From assembly GCA_963854835.1 (NCBI GenBank), contig OY978530.1, positions 14,078,109-14,142,108 of the forward strand: a DNA stretch of 64,000 nucleotides. The letters run 5' to 3'. The position numbers and the translations under genes are program-made. Shown piece by piece: positions 11,367 through 22,189 of the stretch. Position 1 is the first letter of the stretch. Every line of letters begins with the position of its first letter. Origin of the DNA: Megamerina dolium (lineage: Eukaryota > Arthropoda > Insecta > Diptera > Megamerinidae). A model generated the notes under the pieces. It did no database searches, was not told the origin of the DNA, and saw nothing but the letters and a program-made list of their open reading frames with translations.

Positions 11367-12755
11367 CTATTCAGACTGTCTTGCCAAGAATCTTCGCCGT
11401 TTAAATACCGAACACGCAAAATTACTTAATGCTAAAACATGGACATCACAAGCTAATATATTAGAAAAACACCACTGCCCGTCACTGTGTGTGATTCCCA
11501 TTCCATCCAGATCTCTGAACTCCGAGTGAATGGGGCACACACACAGCACGTGCAGCCAGTCTTCCACATCAGCACCACACATACAACGCTCACTGTAACT
11601 CAAATTTCTACCATACAAAAACGCTTTTAATGATCCATGGCCCGTTAGCAGGAAACCAAGACTCAGGTTGAAACCAAAAGTGGTGGGGATCCCCCACCAA
11701 CGCGCGCACCCCGGGACAAAACTATAAGTCACACGACCGCTAGGACTATTATCCCAGCGATCCTGCCACTTCGACAACACACACTCATTTAAAATACGTT
11801 TACATACAGAATAACGACGCAATAAATCATCATTAGATACAAATCCAGACCGCAGCACGGGCTCATAAATCCCATCAACACTTGCATTGCCTCCATAGAG
11901 ACAGTGCGACACACAGGCAAACACGGTAACAACAAAACACGCTGACTATAGATGACCAGACCACGATACATGATACGAACGGCACGCCGGCTGAGGCCCC
12001 AATCACACCTAACAATACGACGCACTTGCCCCACAACATTCAACAAACTCTTTCTAATACATACAATATGAGGTAAAAAATTCAAACGCTCACCCATAGT
12101 TACCCCCAAGTAGTTGACTTCCGTCGCATAGTTCAGGGAACTGCCGTTCACGCTGATAGTAGGCGGGCGAGATGACGACATCATCACCGTCTTATCCGCA
12201 GACACATCCACCCACCCCGGAACCCCATTCATGGACAACCTGAAGTAGACTTTGACCTGTTCTCTCGATGCTAGCTCTAGACTGGCCCTCCACTAATATC
12301 AAAAGATCGTCTGCATATTCACAACACTTGCATAATACCTCAAGCTGACGCAGCAGGGAATCCATCATGAGATTCCATATGAATGGACCGCATATGGACC
12401 ACTGCGGACAGCCATGCACCACACTAACATCAACACTGTCATTCACGCCAAACACACATGCCTTTCTATCGGGAAAATAGCTCTTCCACAGGCTAATCTC
12501 CCGACAGTCGAGCTCCATCAGACACTCAATCACTCTATTACAGCGCAGGTAATTAAACGCACCCTTAAAATCTATAAACACACCTAATACATACTTGCTC
12601 GTAGAGCCACGCACAGAATCTTTCATGTACATCCACGCATCCTCAACACTCCGACCCATACGAAAACCAAACTGCCTATCCGAAAGCTGACCAATACTCT
12701 CCTGAAGCCGTTCCACCATGAGCCGTTCCGTGTATAAGTTCAGTGCAATGCTGTC
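11367..12755 (-). pseudogene. R1-clade LINE ORF2, right-arm copy, frameshifted and deleted
   Basis: This is the reverse-complement partner of 3-1,365 and extends about 85 bp further 5', showing the QFGF motif region before MGRS. It shares the G-run frameshift (around 12,192-12,238) and the PQW motif B lesion with the left copy. In addition it lacks 61 bp (about 20 codons of the thumb, near 11,870), which creates a second frameshift. YADD and the C-terminal zinc finger (near 11,530-11,590) are still visible. The 5' boundary near 12,755 is approximate. Confidence 0.85.
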
Positions 12756-13360
12756 CTACAAAGCGAATATACTTTTTTTATGAGAATTATCATCTAGCAG
12801 CATCACATTTGGTCCAACATATTTGCCGCCATTATCATTCTCTTATGTTAAATAGTCAGCTGTATTGCGCGGAACATTTGTTTCTATTACATGATATACA
12901 AGTAAAAAGTTGGAGTATATTGAATTACTGACAAAAAATTCGATATTGCAAATCGCAACCAAAACTTTGACCTTATTGCGCATTCGGCACGCTTGCAGTA
13001 CTTTTTAATACTGGAATGCTGCTCATTATGTTGCCCATAAGGATGTGTTGTGTACTATTTTTCCACAACACTCACTAAGTACCTAACGGCTAGACTCAAC
13101 GATGTAACGCACAAGATTAGCACCTAGACCTAAGCTCCTGAATATCATTCGAGACTATCACACTAGTTAGCTGAAATAAAACAATTAAACTTTATCAATT
13201 ATATGATACTTACGATTTTGGGTTTTCGGTTTATTCCTGGTATTACTTCCAATTTTACACTTTTACACTAGTACTGGAGAGCCTCGTAAGGATCGCAGTA
13301 TTTACAATTTCTTACACGCTAGCACTTCACAAGTCGGTACAAGACTCACAACTAAAAAGC
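12756..13360. other. AT-rich region with a possible spliced minus-strand leader
   Basis: No gene is recognised. Read on the minus strand, downstream of the promoter-like site at 13,361-13,392, there is a GTAAGT donor near 13,215 and a TTATTTCAG acceptor near 13,171. A short frame beginning MGNIMSS follows at 13,038-12,973 (21 codons). This could be the 5' end of a lost gene or of a transposon. Confidence 0.2.
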
Positions 13361-13392
13361 GACTGCCTTCAATAAGCTGGCAGCTTATATAA
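13361..13392 (-). promoter_or_regulatory. Candidate TATA plus initiator promoter
   Basis: On the minus strand TTATATAAG is followed about 25-30 bp later by GGCAGTCG, which resembles an arthropod initiator (TCAGTY). The spacing is right for a TATA/Inr pair and a plausible intron follows. This is an inference from spacing only. Confidence 0.3.
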
Positions 13393-13440
13393 GTGAACGG
13401 AACACAATTGATATAATTTTTTATAATTTTATTTATTAAA

Positions 13441-13510
13441 TTCAATGTTCATATTTATTTTCTACAATGTTCATATTTATTTTATTCAATGTTCATATTT
13501 ATTTTTTCTT
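13441..13510. repeat. Three tandem copies of an AT-rich 22-26-bp unit
   Basis: CAATGTTCATATTTATTTT occurs three times in a row with short variable joints. Confidence 0.8.
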
Positions 13511-13777
13511 TATAACGACTTAATTATTCTATTAAATAGGTTACAATGTTTTAATTATTCTGATAAATAGGTTATCGTGCCTGCTATGCAGGTTCGAGAC
13601 TTCAAACAAGACTGACTTTGAAATAAATTTACTTTAACAGAAACTCTGTGGCCAAAATGTCGACTAAGCGAAACAGTCTATTTGGAAAGGAAAATAAAAC
13701 ATCAGCCAGACGCTGATGGGACAAAATTTGAAACGCGCGTGTGGTTTGTTTTCGCAATTGCATTCGCGCTAAGTCAA

Positions 13778-13848
13778 AACAACAACAATGAATGCTTTAA
13801 GCATAAGAACGGACAACAACAATGCATGCTTTAAGCATGAGAACGGAT
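13778..13848. repeat. Two tandem copies of a ~35-bp unit
   Basis: ACAACAACAATG(A/C)ATGCTTTAAGCAT(A/G)AGAACGGA occurs twice. Each copy contains the palindrome ATGCTTTAAGCAT. Flanking sequence to 14,530 is AT-rich with no gene that I can support. Confidence 0.75.
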
Positions 13849-14530
13849 GTGCGCGCGGCTTGCATGGATTTGCAAGTTCGAAATATGAAACGAAAGAAAT
13901 TTTTTGGTCACGTTGAAGCGGCGTATCTAGTATCTTATACCATTTTTCTAATACTAGCTACACATCAATCTACCCACATACCAACATAAAACATACAATA
14001 ATATATTCACACTACATGTGATGTACACGATCGATGCACTCCACATATGAGTATGTATGTACCCATTATGTGAGAAAGCAACTTTTTGATATTCACACAT
14101 ATGAGTAGTCCACGTGAGTTTAGTTATCATGGAATGTCTAAACATGTATGCTTACGTAAGTGCAGAACTACGAATTGTGTGGCAAAGTGCATTTTCACAC
14201 CCAACTGCAACACAGTTGGCTCAATGTTCTTGTATTCCACAATTATAAGTAATATTATATTGTGTATATCACAACTTCGAGCAATGTTGGTATGTGTATG
14301 GATAAATATGTAGTTCACAATTTCGGGAAATATGTCGCAAAGCAAAATATGCATATGTGCATATTTCATATTTTGGCTCGCAACACCAGACTAGAGCTTG
14401 AATTCTATTTAGCAATGATTGATAAGGCATGATTCATCACTTCGGTGAGTGAATTTAATTATTTTCCCGATGCTGCAAGTGCCACGTCATCATCTAATAT
14501 GTATGTTGAAAGGAAGAGATGCTATGGAGA

Positions 14531-16681
14531 AGCATCTATGGAGCCCTTTAAGTGCACATCCAGTAGTCTTTCAAGGGTTTTTAATAAGAAGGATGATAGC
14601 CTTATCACTTGGATTTGAGTGGAACATTTTTCCGCCATTAGAGATAAATACCACGTTTACTTTTAGCCATGTCTAGGCGACATAGCACAGCCTTAAGCAC
14701 GCAGAGAAGATTAGCTCCAACCAAGGTGTTAGAAGATCCGCACACTTCTGCATGTCCGCGGGTATAATACCATCTGGCCCTGGTGACTTTAATGGTTTAA
14801 AATTATTTATCGCCCAATTAACCTTTGTTTTATTAATTGGGAGTTCGGCCAAGGCTGTCCTCCAAACAGCCTGGAAAATGGTGATCAATTAGTACCCGAA
14901 GAGTTTCCAGACTTGAAGCAGTCCAATCAGCATCTCCCTTCATAATGAAGCTGGGTGTAACTGGATTCGTTGCGAGAATATTAGTAGGCGGCTTGCCTCT
15001 GAAATTTCTTCTATGTTACTACAAAATTCATTCCATGATGATCTTTTGCTTTCCTTTGAAACACTCGTAGGCTCTCCTTATAGGGTTGCCATTGAGTAGT
15101 GATTTTCGCTCGGTTGAATTGCTGTCGACACTCCTTCCTTAGAGTGATGATATCTACCGAGCACCACGGAGGTCTGTTTTTCTTTGGAGTTCTTCTAATT
15201 GGACAGGACGCTACAGTAGCTCTCCAGCAGGCTTCTGTAATTTGATGATCAGCGTCCTCCATGAGGAGAAACTTGGTATTTGAGAAAAGAGTGTTCCGAG
15301 AGAGAGTGTTCTTTGTCAACCCTTCATTCCCTAACTAGAGAGTCCGAAGAGTCGCTTGTAAGGGTCGTTTGTATCTAAAACCTCCTCCCTGTTGCAAGTA
15401 ATGAAGGTCGGGTCTGTACCCATGTTTGCGAGAGTCAAGTTGGAACTAATGACATATTCAAAAAGTGACACCTATATCATTGTTGTCTGAGCTGCCCCAG
15501 ATATAATGGTATGCGTTGGCGTCGGCTCCCATCATCAGATTCGCTTCGCGTGTCTCCGCCACCCGAACTGCCTTCCTTATTATGGGGTGAGGTGGGGGCT
15601 CAATGTGATCGTGAGCCATATACGCAGACATAAACTAATAAATATGTGATTGATGATCTAACGCAATGGTCACAGTATCCTTGTTGCTGTAATCAGATAG
15701 TAGTTCTCGCACTTTGTTACCCAGGACCCACGGTCCCTGAAATTTCCTCCGCTTTATCGTTTAGGCGGAGAACATGAGCGGCAGAAGCTTATCCCTTAAC
15801 AATATTTAATACAGACGCCTCGGTCGCCGTCGTATCGGTGTCATCGGCGTCGCAGCATAGTAGTTTGTCTTCATCAGCTAAGCTGACTTTTACATTTCGG
15901 AAGAGGGCGCCAATCATCTCAGACGTTGACAGCAGATCGCTGTCTCCATCACACGACGTGTCCTCTACTGGGGCCGAACTTTCTTTCGTATCCCCTGGTT
16001 TTGGACCTTCTTTTCCTGCGTCTTTTTCATAGATTGTCAGGGTGATTTTGGAGAAGCCATAGCTTACCACTCCTTTCTGTTCGACGATAGGTGCCAAGGA
16101 TTGCTCTTTCAATACCACAACGGTCTGTCTTGAGTTCTCCTTGGCGTTTCCCACATTCATTACCGTCCAATCGTCTGTGTGGAGGAAAGGATTTGAGAGC
16201 CGGATTTCTTCGATTCCAGTGGTTTGGTGGCTAGAACTACGGTGCTCCTGTGTACAGGCGCTTTAGGGATGGCGGAGGAGCCTGACTTTGGCATTATATG
16301 CTCTCCGCTTCCCGAAGTAGTTGCGATTTTATGACGAGTCCCTGTGGTGTCCGATTTGGACTAGGGGCTACCCTCAAGGGAACACCTTTTTAGGTTTTCG
16401 GAATTGTCCGAGACAATTTATAAGTATTTATGCATTATTCATATACAACCGCAATCTAATCGTTTAAGAGGGACTTTTTGGTCATCCGAAGCGAAGATCT
16501 GTCTAGATATGTAGTGTTCTTTTAAGCAGGGTCATTTCGAGCAGGATGTGACAGAGAATCACGCACTAGCGATCTTGGTTAGATGGAGGTTAGCGCCGTA
16601 AATAAAGGTACAGCTGAATTGAGCATATTCTGACCCTGCAAAGAACTTGTAGATGTGCAAATAAGGAAATACGCGAATATG
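14531..16681 (-). pseudogene. LOA/I-like LINE copy 3, internally deleted
   Basis: This is the third copy of the element at 3,910-6,940, minus strand. The 5' end is at 16,681 (CATATTCGCG) and the 3' break is at about 14,531, where copy 1 continues. The ORF1 fragment at 16,160-15,789 (123 codons) keeps sequence lost from copies 1 and 2 (ending in LNIVKG), while the upstream Lys/Gln-rich part is missing. The endonuclease block (GADANAYHYIWGSS) lies near 15,633-15,470, the pre-RT at 15,319-15,011 and the RT finger motif KSPGPDGI at 14,888-14,673. Copies 1 and 3 agree across 5,637-6,590, the stretch absent from copy 2. Confidence 0.7.
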
Positions 16682-17229
16682 CCTGACTCCAAGCACACCC
16701 GCTCAACAGCATACCCCACACCTGCGCACTTGTTTGACCCTTAGGCATCATTAAAATTTTATTTTTTGGACCGCGAAAAAACTGACATTACACTCTTTAT
16801 AACATACCTTTGGCATTTGATTGCCAATTCAGAAATATTATATACCATTAAAAATTTCGCTGAAGAATATATTTTGTTCTCAGATGTTTAGGTTCCCCTT
16901 CGGTAAATAGAACCATTAACACGAGTTGGTTCTCCCTAATTTCCACTTATGTTCATACAATTTTTTTTTACACATTTGACGAGTTTCATTAATCCATAAA
17001 GTAGTTAGTAGTTCTAGTGCTGAATTCAGTAATTAGAAACTTGATATAGGTAACGAATGTTGTTTCTTATAATATACACTTCTTCATATATGTATACGAG
17101 AACTAAGAGCCTGTATGCTTTACGATAGTTATTTTGTATATAGACTATTATGGCATAATAAAGAGTTTTTCGCTAAGACGTTTCGGTCACATTTTATGTG
17201 TCACGATCTATAATTTGTTTTCCAATGCA
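16682..17229. other. AT-rich, no supported feature
   Basis: No open frame, repeat structure or RNA signal that I can support was seen here. Confidence 0.4.
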
Positions 17230-17337
17230 TTCAGTAATAAAAGGTGTAGTAAGAAGAAATTCATTATTTTTGCATTAAATTGAAGGTTTTATTTAGCATA
17301 GTTAGAATGATCCGATTTAGGTCAAATATGCACCGTT

Positions 17338-17699
17338 GGTGACGTAGCTCAGTGGTTAGTGTGTTCGCCTTCTGATCTGTAGGTCGTGGTTCAATACCCG
17401 GCTGATGCATAACAAATTTTATATCGAAAAGATTTTTCTTTCGAATGGTACCCATCTGTCGGCAAGCAATTGGCAATTCTTCCGACAGTAACAACTTGCC
17501 ATGAAAAAGCTTCTAAAAAGAACTCTGTGACAAAGCTCAGAAAAAGTGATGTCACAAGTGTTCTGCCGTTCGGAACCGGCTAAAATAAGTAGGTCCATTC
17601 TAATACTGTCCAAAATTTAAGACGCACAACAGTAATAGAAGAGAAGCTCGGCCAATGAGCCCTTTGGGGCTTTAAGTGCCACATATTTATTTTATTTTT
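17338..17699 (+). mobile_element. tRNA-derived SINE inside the mariner
   Basis: The 5' part is tRNA-like with A and B boxes. The body ends in GAAGCTCGGCC...AAGTGCCA and an AT-rich tail. It is flanked by an 11-bp direct repeat, TATGCACCGTT (17,327-17,337 and 17,699-17,709). Removing one repeat plus the SINE restores continuous mariner 3' sequence, which shows the insertion directly. Length is about 362 bp. Confidence 0.8.
17345..17398 (+). promoter_or_regulatory. Internal RNA polymerase III promoter of the SINE
   Basis: The A box is TAGCTCAGTGG (17,345-17,355) and the B box GGTTCAATACC (17,388-17,398). Both are close to the eukaryotic tRNA consensus and correctly spaced. A free tRNA gene is unlikely because a SINE body and target duplication are attached. 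Confidence 0.75.
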
Positions 17700-18641
17700 A
17701 TGCACCGTTTTTTTCGATAACTTGTTGCCATTTTGAAGGTAATTTCATAATGCCACTCTCATAGAAACCCTTGTCCCTATAGGCAAAAAATGGGACAGTC
17801 GATTTTTACAAGTTTCTCTTGAGGCGAATTTTTCACCAGCAAAATCATTCGCTATAGACAGGAACAAATATTAATCACTTGGTGTCAAGTCGGGACTATA
17901 AGGTGGATGCATAAGAACCTCCCAACCAAGCTCCCGGAGCTTCTTGCGAGTCACTATCGATGTGTGTGGCCTGGCGTTCTCCTGATGGAACACAATTCCT
18001 CTCCTATTGACAAAGCGCTCAATCCTGGATTGGCCACCGTTTGGGGCGGCTCATCGTGATTCGACCACGACCGTTTTCGCTTGACGTTGTCGTAAGTGAC
18101 CCACTTTTCATTACCAGTAACCATCCGCTTCAGAAATGGATCGATTTTGTTGCGATTCAGCAGCGACTCATAGATGGAAATTTGGTCCATTAGGTTTTTT
18201 TGCGTTAACTAGTGTGGCACCCATACATCGAGCTTCTTTTTGTATCCAGCCTTATTTAAATGATTCTAAACGGTTTTTTGTGCAATGTTTAGCTCCTGGA
18301 ATAGAAACAGTGTTTACATGACGGTCAGACTCGACGATTTCCATCATTTTATCAAATGGCCTTTCAGACCGTGGTGCATCTTTGACAACAAAATTACCGG
18401 AACGGAATCGACGAAACCAAAATTGCACATGATTGACTGTTACAGTATCAGGACCATAAACACTATTCAGATTTTCAGTAATAAAATATGGCATATTTTC
18501 GCTTTACTGGTGTCCATCTTTGACGCGTGCTCAAACAATACTGAGTCAAGCAATCACAAAACTGTTTATTTAGTACGAAATCCTATCTTTCTAACGCCAT
18601 CTAGGGTAACCCGATCGCACATATACAACGCGAGATACAGA

Positions 18642-18645
<4 letters not shown>

Positions 18646-18680
<35 letters not shown>

Positions 18681-19441
18681 TATTTTTTTTTATTGAATCT
18701 TTCTTAAATATAAGAAACTAACAATAAGTATTAAAATCTTACAAACTAAATAAAACTATGTGATATCCCCTACGTTCCATCACAATTTGGTGAGTCGCGA
18801 GATGTAGCAATTTTACAGCATATTCAGTGTGTCTTTTCTTTTTAATCGACGATGCCCCTTGCTCAGCAACAATTGCCTAGCAAGGGGATTCGGATGATTG
18901 TGTAATTTTTGAATGTAGCTTCTGCAGGACATTGCAACTTCCTCAGAAATTGTGGATACATTTAAATCTCGATGGATGTTAACGTTCCTCATATACCAAG
19001 GCGCGTTTACAATAATTCGCAGACACTTGGATTGTATTCGCTGCAATTTTTCGATATTAGAGGGAGATGCGGTGCCCCAAAACTGAATACCATAAGTCCA
19101 GATTGGTTTCAGGATTGCTTTATATAATAGCACTTTGTATTCAAGATTCAACTTTGATCTTTTGTGTAACAGCCACCATAACTGATTCATTTTAAGCTTG
19201 ATCTGAGTTTTCTTTGCCTCTATGTGATTTTTCCATGTCAGCCTTCTGTCGAGGTGAATACCCAAGTACTTTGTTGAGGAACATTGTGGAACTGATTGGC
19301 CATTAATTTTAAGTGGGGGACATGTATCTAGCCTTAGCGTGAAGGTTACATGTACGCTCTTTGATTCATTGACTTTTATACGCCATTTTGCTAGCCAGAT
19401 TTCGAGAGAATCGACATGAGTCTGCAGGAGTTTAGTAGCTA
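18646..19441 (-). pseudogene. 5'-truncated Jockey-clade LINE with poly(A) tail
   Basis: This is the 3' end of a Jockey-clade LINE on the minus strand. A run of 32 T at 18,646-18,677 is its poly(A) tail. The frame at 19,265-18,813 covers the region after the RT catalytic motif (with KYLGIHLDRRLTW) and runs to the natural end TLNML. It is 5'-truncated at about 19,441. The same family lies in the tandem array (37,982-40,186), where the corresponding reading frame is more broken. The long unbroken tail suggests a relatively recent insertion. Confidence 0.8.
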
Positions 19442-19736
19442 AAAGCCATTACTAAAGCCATCTATTGAAAAAATAATGGATTTCCTTTTACTACACCTTA
19501 TATTTACAATTTCATAATTGAAACATATGCGCCTTTTACTTTATTAAATTACAATTTGCGTACAGCATTCAGTATTTTTTTATATTCTATTACAAAAGTT
19601 GATATGAGTAAGAATTTATTACATATTATACTTTTCTACACAATATTAAACCATTATTGACTACTTTTGATTATTAAAAGTGGCAAAAATCTTTTTAATC
19701 TGGGAGTGGTGTTTTCATTATTCAAAAACTATACAG

Positions 19737-20230
19737 TTAGATGATTCGATAACCGACTCTAGGTTGGTTTAAGTACTTATTGTTAAATTTCTGAATCTCT
19801 TCGTAGATGGTTGGGATCTTTAAATCACGATGAATAATTTCGTTGGAAATGAATTGTGGGACATTTGCATATATTCGCATGGTTTTGGACTGGAATATTT
19901 GGACTATATCTATATTTGGTTTACATGCAAATTCACAAATTCCAAATAGGTCCAAACCGGCTTCAGTATAGCTTTATAGATTACTACCTTCTTCTCTAAG
20001 GATCGAGCCGAGTGGTTTCTTAATAGCCAGAATAGGGACCTGACTTTTAGCCAAAGTTGTTTTCATTTGGTCATAATATGATGCTGCCGATTCGTAGTTA
20101 CGTATGGTTCCTTACTACTTGCCATTATAACAGTGCCATCTGCAAAAGTTGCAGTATGAGTGATCTCTGTTAATGGTAGATCGGAAGCTAAGCCTTCACC
20201 CACATAAGAGTAATCGCATTACTACGAGCA
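19737..20230 (-). pseudogene. Degraded Jockey-clade LINE fragment
   Basis: The minus-strand frame 19,955-19,737 contains IHRDLKIPTIYEEIQKF, the C-terminal signature also seen (as IHRDLNVSTISEEV) in the better-kept copy at 18,646-19,441. Weak similarity continues to about 20,230. It belongs to a different subfamily. The AT-rich gap 19,442-19,736 holds nothing I can support. Confidence 0.6.
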
Positions 20231-20376
20231 CACCCGTTAAGTTTCTGAATACACATTCGAGCGCCAACTTATAAGATACCGTAGGTTGTTGCAGTCGCCT
20301 GACCACCGCCTGGTTATAGAGTGCTAGCAAAATTTTCTTACCTTGCACCTTTCCATCCAGTAAATGGTCTAGCGCA

Positions 20377-20828
20377 AGTTACGTCGTAAACATAGAAATA
20401 AGATCCATAAGTAACAATATTAATATATTTCATCATAACAATAAAAGTCCAATCAACCTAATTTAGCAATGTCAACACATTTTGTAATAAGTATTTCAAA
20501 GTCGCTGTTTCCTGACTGACATAAGTCAATAAACTTACAAATATAATATCACTTGCAATCAGACAATATTAATGCATTTTCGTAATAATAATAACAACTC
20601 AACCCGTTAGCAATGTTAGCCAACGACGAAAACAAGACAAGAGAAAGAAAAACAATATTGTAAAGTTATGTTATAGCAATTAAGCATTTGTAAAATTAGT
20701 CTTAATCTAGCAATCAAAATAAACGGTTGAAAATTTTAATAATAAAAATTTACTTTTATTTTAAATTAGGATCTAAAGATCCTAAGGTTAAGATTTTTTT
20801 TATATATATGAATCCTAAGATTCATAAG
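20377..20828 (+). repeat. Probable 5' LTR of errantivirus A
   Basis: The 3' edge is set by the primer-binding site that follows. The 5' edge is placed at AGTTACGTC because errantivirus LTRs usually begin AGT; no second LTR of this type is in the window to confirm it. A polyadenylation-like AATAAA lies near 20,720. An alternative start is AGTTATGTT at 20,664. Confidence 0.45.
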
Positions 20829-20994
20829 TGGCGGAGTCGAACGGGACAAATTCTAAAGAATTTGTGAGAACCACCGCGAATCGCAAATGAAACAAATTCT
20901 GAAGAACTTGTAAAAACAACCGTGAAATCCAAAGATTTTGTGAAACACTAAACAACAAATTATAAAGAAAAATGCGAAAAATCTACAGATTTTT
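20768..20994. repeat. Six short palindromes across LTR end, PBS and leader
   Basis: Short inverted repeats with a similar centre (TAAAG, CTAAG, TGAAG, CAAAG, TACAG) occur at 20,768-20,783, 20,809-20,824, 20,846-20,865, 20,892-20,911, 20,924-20,940 and 20,976-20,994. The last four are each followed by GTGA or GTAA. They could fold as consecutive small stem-loops in the RNA leader. Confidence 0.7.
20829..20845 (+). promoter_or_regulatory. Primer-binding site of errantivirus A
   Basis: TGGCGGAGTCG is one mismatch from TGGCGCAGTCG, the primer-binding site type of the 17.6/297 errantivirus group. It lies between the LTR and gag, as expected. Confidence 0.6.
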
Positions 20995-21049
20995 GTGAAG
21001 TGCTAACAAACAAAAAATAATAATAATAAAGCAAGTATAAAATAATTAA

Positions 21050-22175
21050 ATGCTTAAAACAAAAATTAGGAAAATAACAACAACGTTCTATCATAAACAA
21101 ACAACGAAAGAAAAAAAAGAACTAGAAATAGAAAATTCTAACTCAGTTAGTGACTTGTCTAACAACGAAGTGCAAAATACAACAATTTCCAAAATGCCAA
21201 TACAAAGCGAAGTTCAACAAGGTCATGGACTATCACTAAGCAAAGTTATAAAGAATGCCAAATGCATCAAAGAATTTAGAGGCGATAATTCGTACGCCCT
21301 AACATCATTTTTAAGAGAAGTCGACACGATTCTTCCACTGCTCAACAATGATCCGGATGCCAAACAATACGTGTACAACAGAGCAATCATAAATAAAATA
21401 CAAGGAGGAGCGTTACATTTTATAAGGACTTTAGGAACAAATACATCGTGGGAGGAAGTGAAGCAGACCCTTATTAATAACTTTCGAGTTCGAGAAACAT
21501 ACCATCAATTATACCAGAAAGCATTCTCAACTGTAAATAATAGCAATTTAAGAGATTATTATGTTAATTTAAGAAATATACTATCTAAACTAAACGAGAA
21601 ATACTAATATGATACAAGTAAACCCGGATAATTCAAACCTTCAAATAATGAATCTATCATATTAAAAACCTTTCTTGATAATATAAACGTTAACTTGGCA
21701 TCAGTAATTATTAATAGTGGAACTATGAACATTCGAGATGCTTATAATCACTTAGAAACAAATGGTTTATTAAAAGATGAAAGGTCTAGAAATATTAATC
21801 AAAAACAAAAAAGTTACCACCAAATATTATCAGAGATTTTACCCAAATTACAATAATCCACAAAGACAGAATTATAACTACAATACTAACAGACAATATC
21901 AGAGTTTGGACAACCAACAATATAATACACAGCATAGAAACAACAATAACTCAGGTCAATATAGACAAAATAACAATAACTCAGGTCAATATAGACAAAA
22001 TAATAATAACTCAGGTCAATATAGACAAAATAACAATAACGTAGGCCAATACAGACAAAATAACAATAATTCAGGTCAGTACAGACAAAGCAGTAATTAT
22101 CCAAGCCAATACAGGCAGATTTCAGGACAGTTTAGAAATCCTGCGGGGCAAGACCAGAGGCACTTTAACAGTTAA
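21050..22175 (+). pseudogene. Errantivirus A gag (capsid and nucleocapsid), broken
   Basis: This is the Gag of an errantivirus-type (gypsy superfamily) endogenous retrovirus relic. The first frame, 21,050-21,604, has the capsid-like region with FRGDNSYALTSFLREVD. A stop at 21,605 and a frameshift near 21,780 break it. The last piece, to 22,175, is Asn/Gln/Tyr/Arg-rich and carries ten-residue repeats in place of a zinc knuckle, as is usual for this lineage. The start at 21,050 is the first Met of the frame after the leader. It is non-functional as it stands. Confidence 0.75.
21940..22120 (+). repeat. 30-bp tandem repeat inside gag A
   Basis: Five to six copies of a 30-bp unit encode NNNNSGQYRQ. 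Later copies are progressively diverged (SSNYPSQYRQ). Unit length is a multiple of three, so copy changes keep the frame. Confidence 0.85.
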
Positions 22176-22189
22176 AATAATACAGAACC

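Larger units (their letters stand above)
6994..12670 (-). repeat. Right arm of the giant inverted repeat
   Basis: This is the reverse complement of 1-5,636. Base 12,670 pairs with base 1, and similarity continues off the left edge of the window. The right arm has a 61-bp deletion in the R1-like gene near 11,870, flanked by short G runs. It also has scattered substitutions, for example Ser to Pro in the RT. The inner end at 6,994 joins the spacer abruptly: sequence after ACAACAATG (read on the minus strand) no longer follows the LINE as it does in copies 1 and 3. The orientation and indels fit an old inverted duplication better than a sequencing hairpin. Confidence 0.95.
17230..18620 (-). mobile_element. 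Decayed mellifera-type mariner, interrupted by a SINE
   Basis: This is a DD34D-type mariner transposase pseudogene on the minus strand. The start MDTSKAK is near 18,514. The N-terminal helix-turn-helix part (with WFRRFRSG) is at about 18,494-18,252. A middle part at 18,190-17,954 reads GNEKWVTYDN, where the first catalytic Asp is normally in GDEKW and is Asn here. A deletion near 18,000 joins the middle to the region before the second Asp. The remaining C-terminal part and 3' UTR extend to about 17,230 but are split by the SINE at 17,338-17,699. Outer ends are approximate because I could not delimit the terminal repeats. Confidence 0.75.

Noticed and set aside
13657..13716. Short plus-strand frame (19 codons, MSTKRNSLFGKENK) with AAAATG context
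   Set aside because: Too short, no domain, no homologous copy in the window.
17341..17402. tRNA gene
   Set aside because: A and B boxes are good, but a SINE body, AT-rich tail and target duplication are attached and the cloverleaf is imperfect.
21940..22120. CRISPR-like regular repeats
   Set aside because: Repeats are contiguous, coding and without spacers; they are gag codon repeats.
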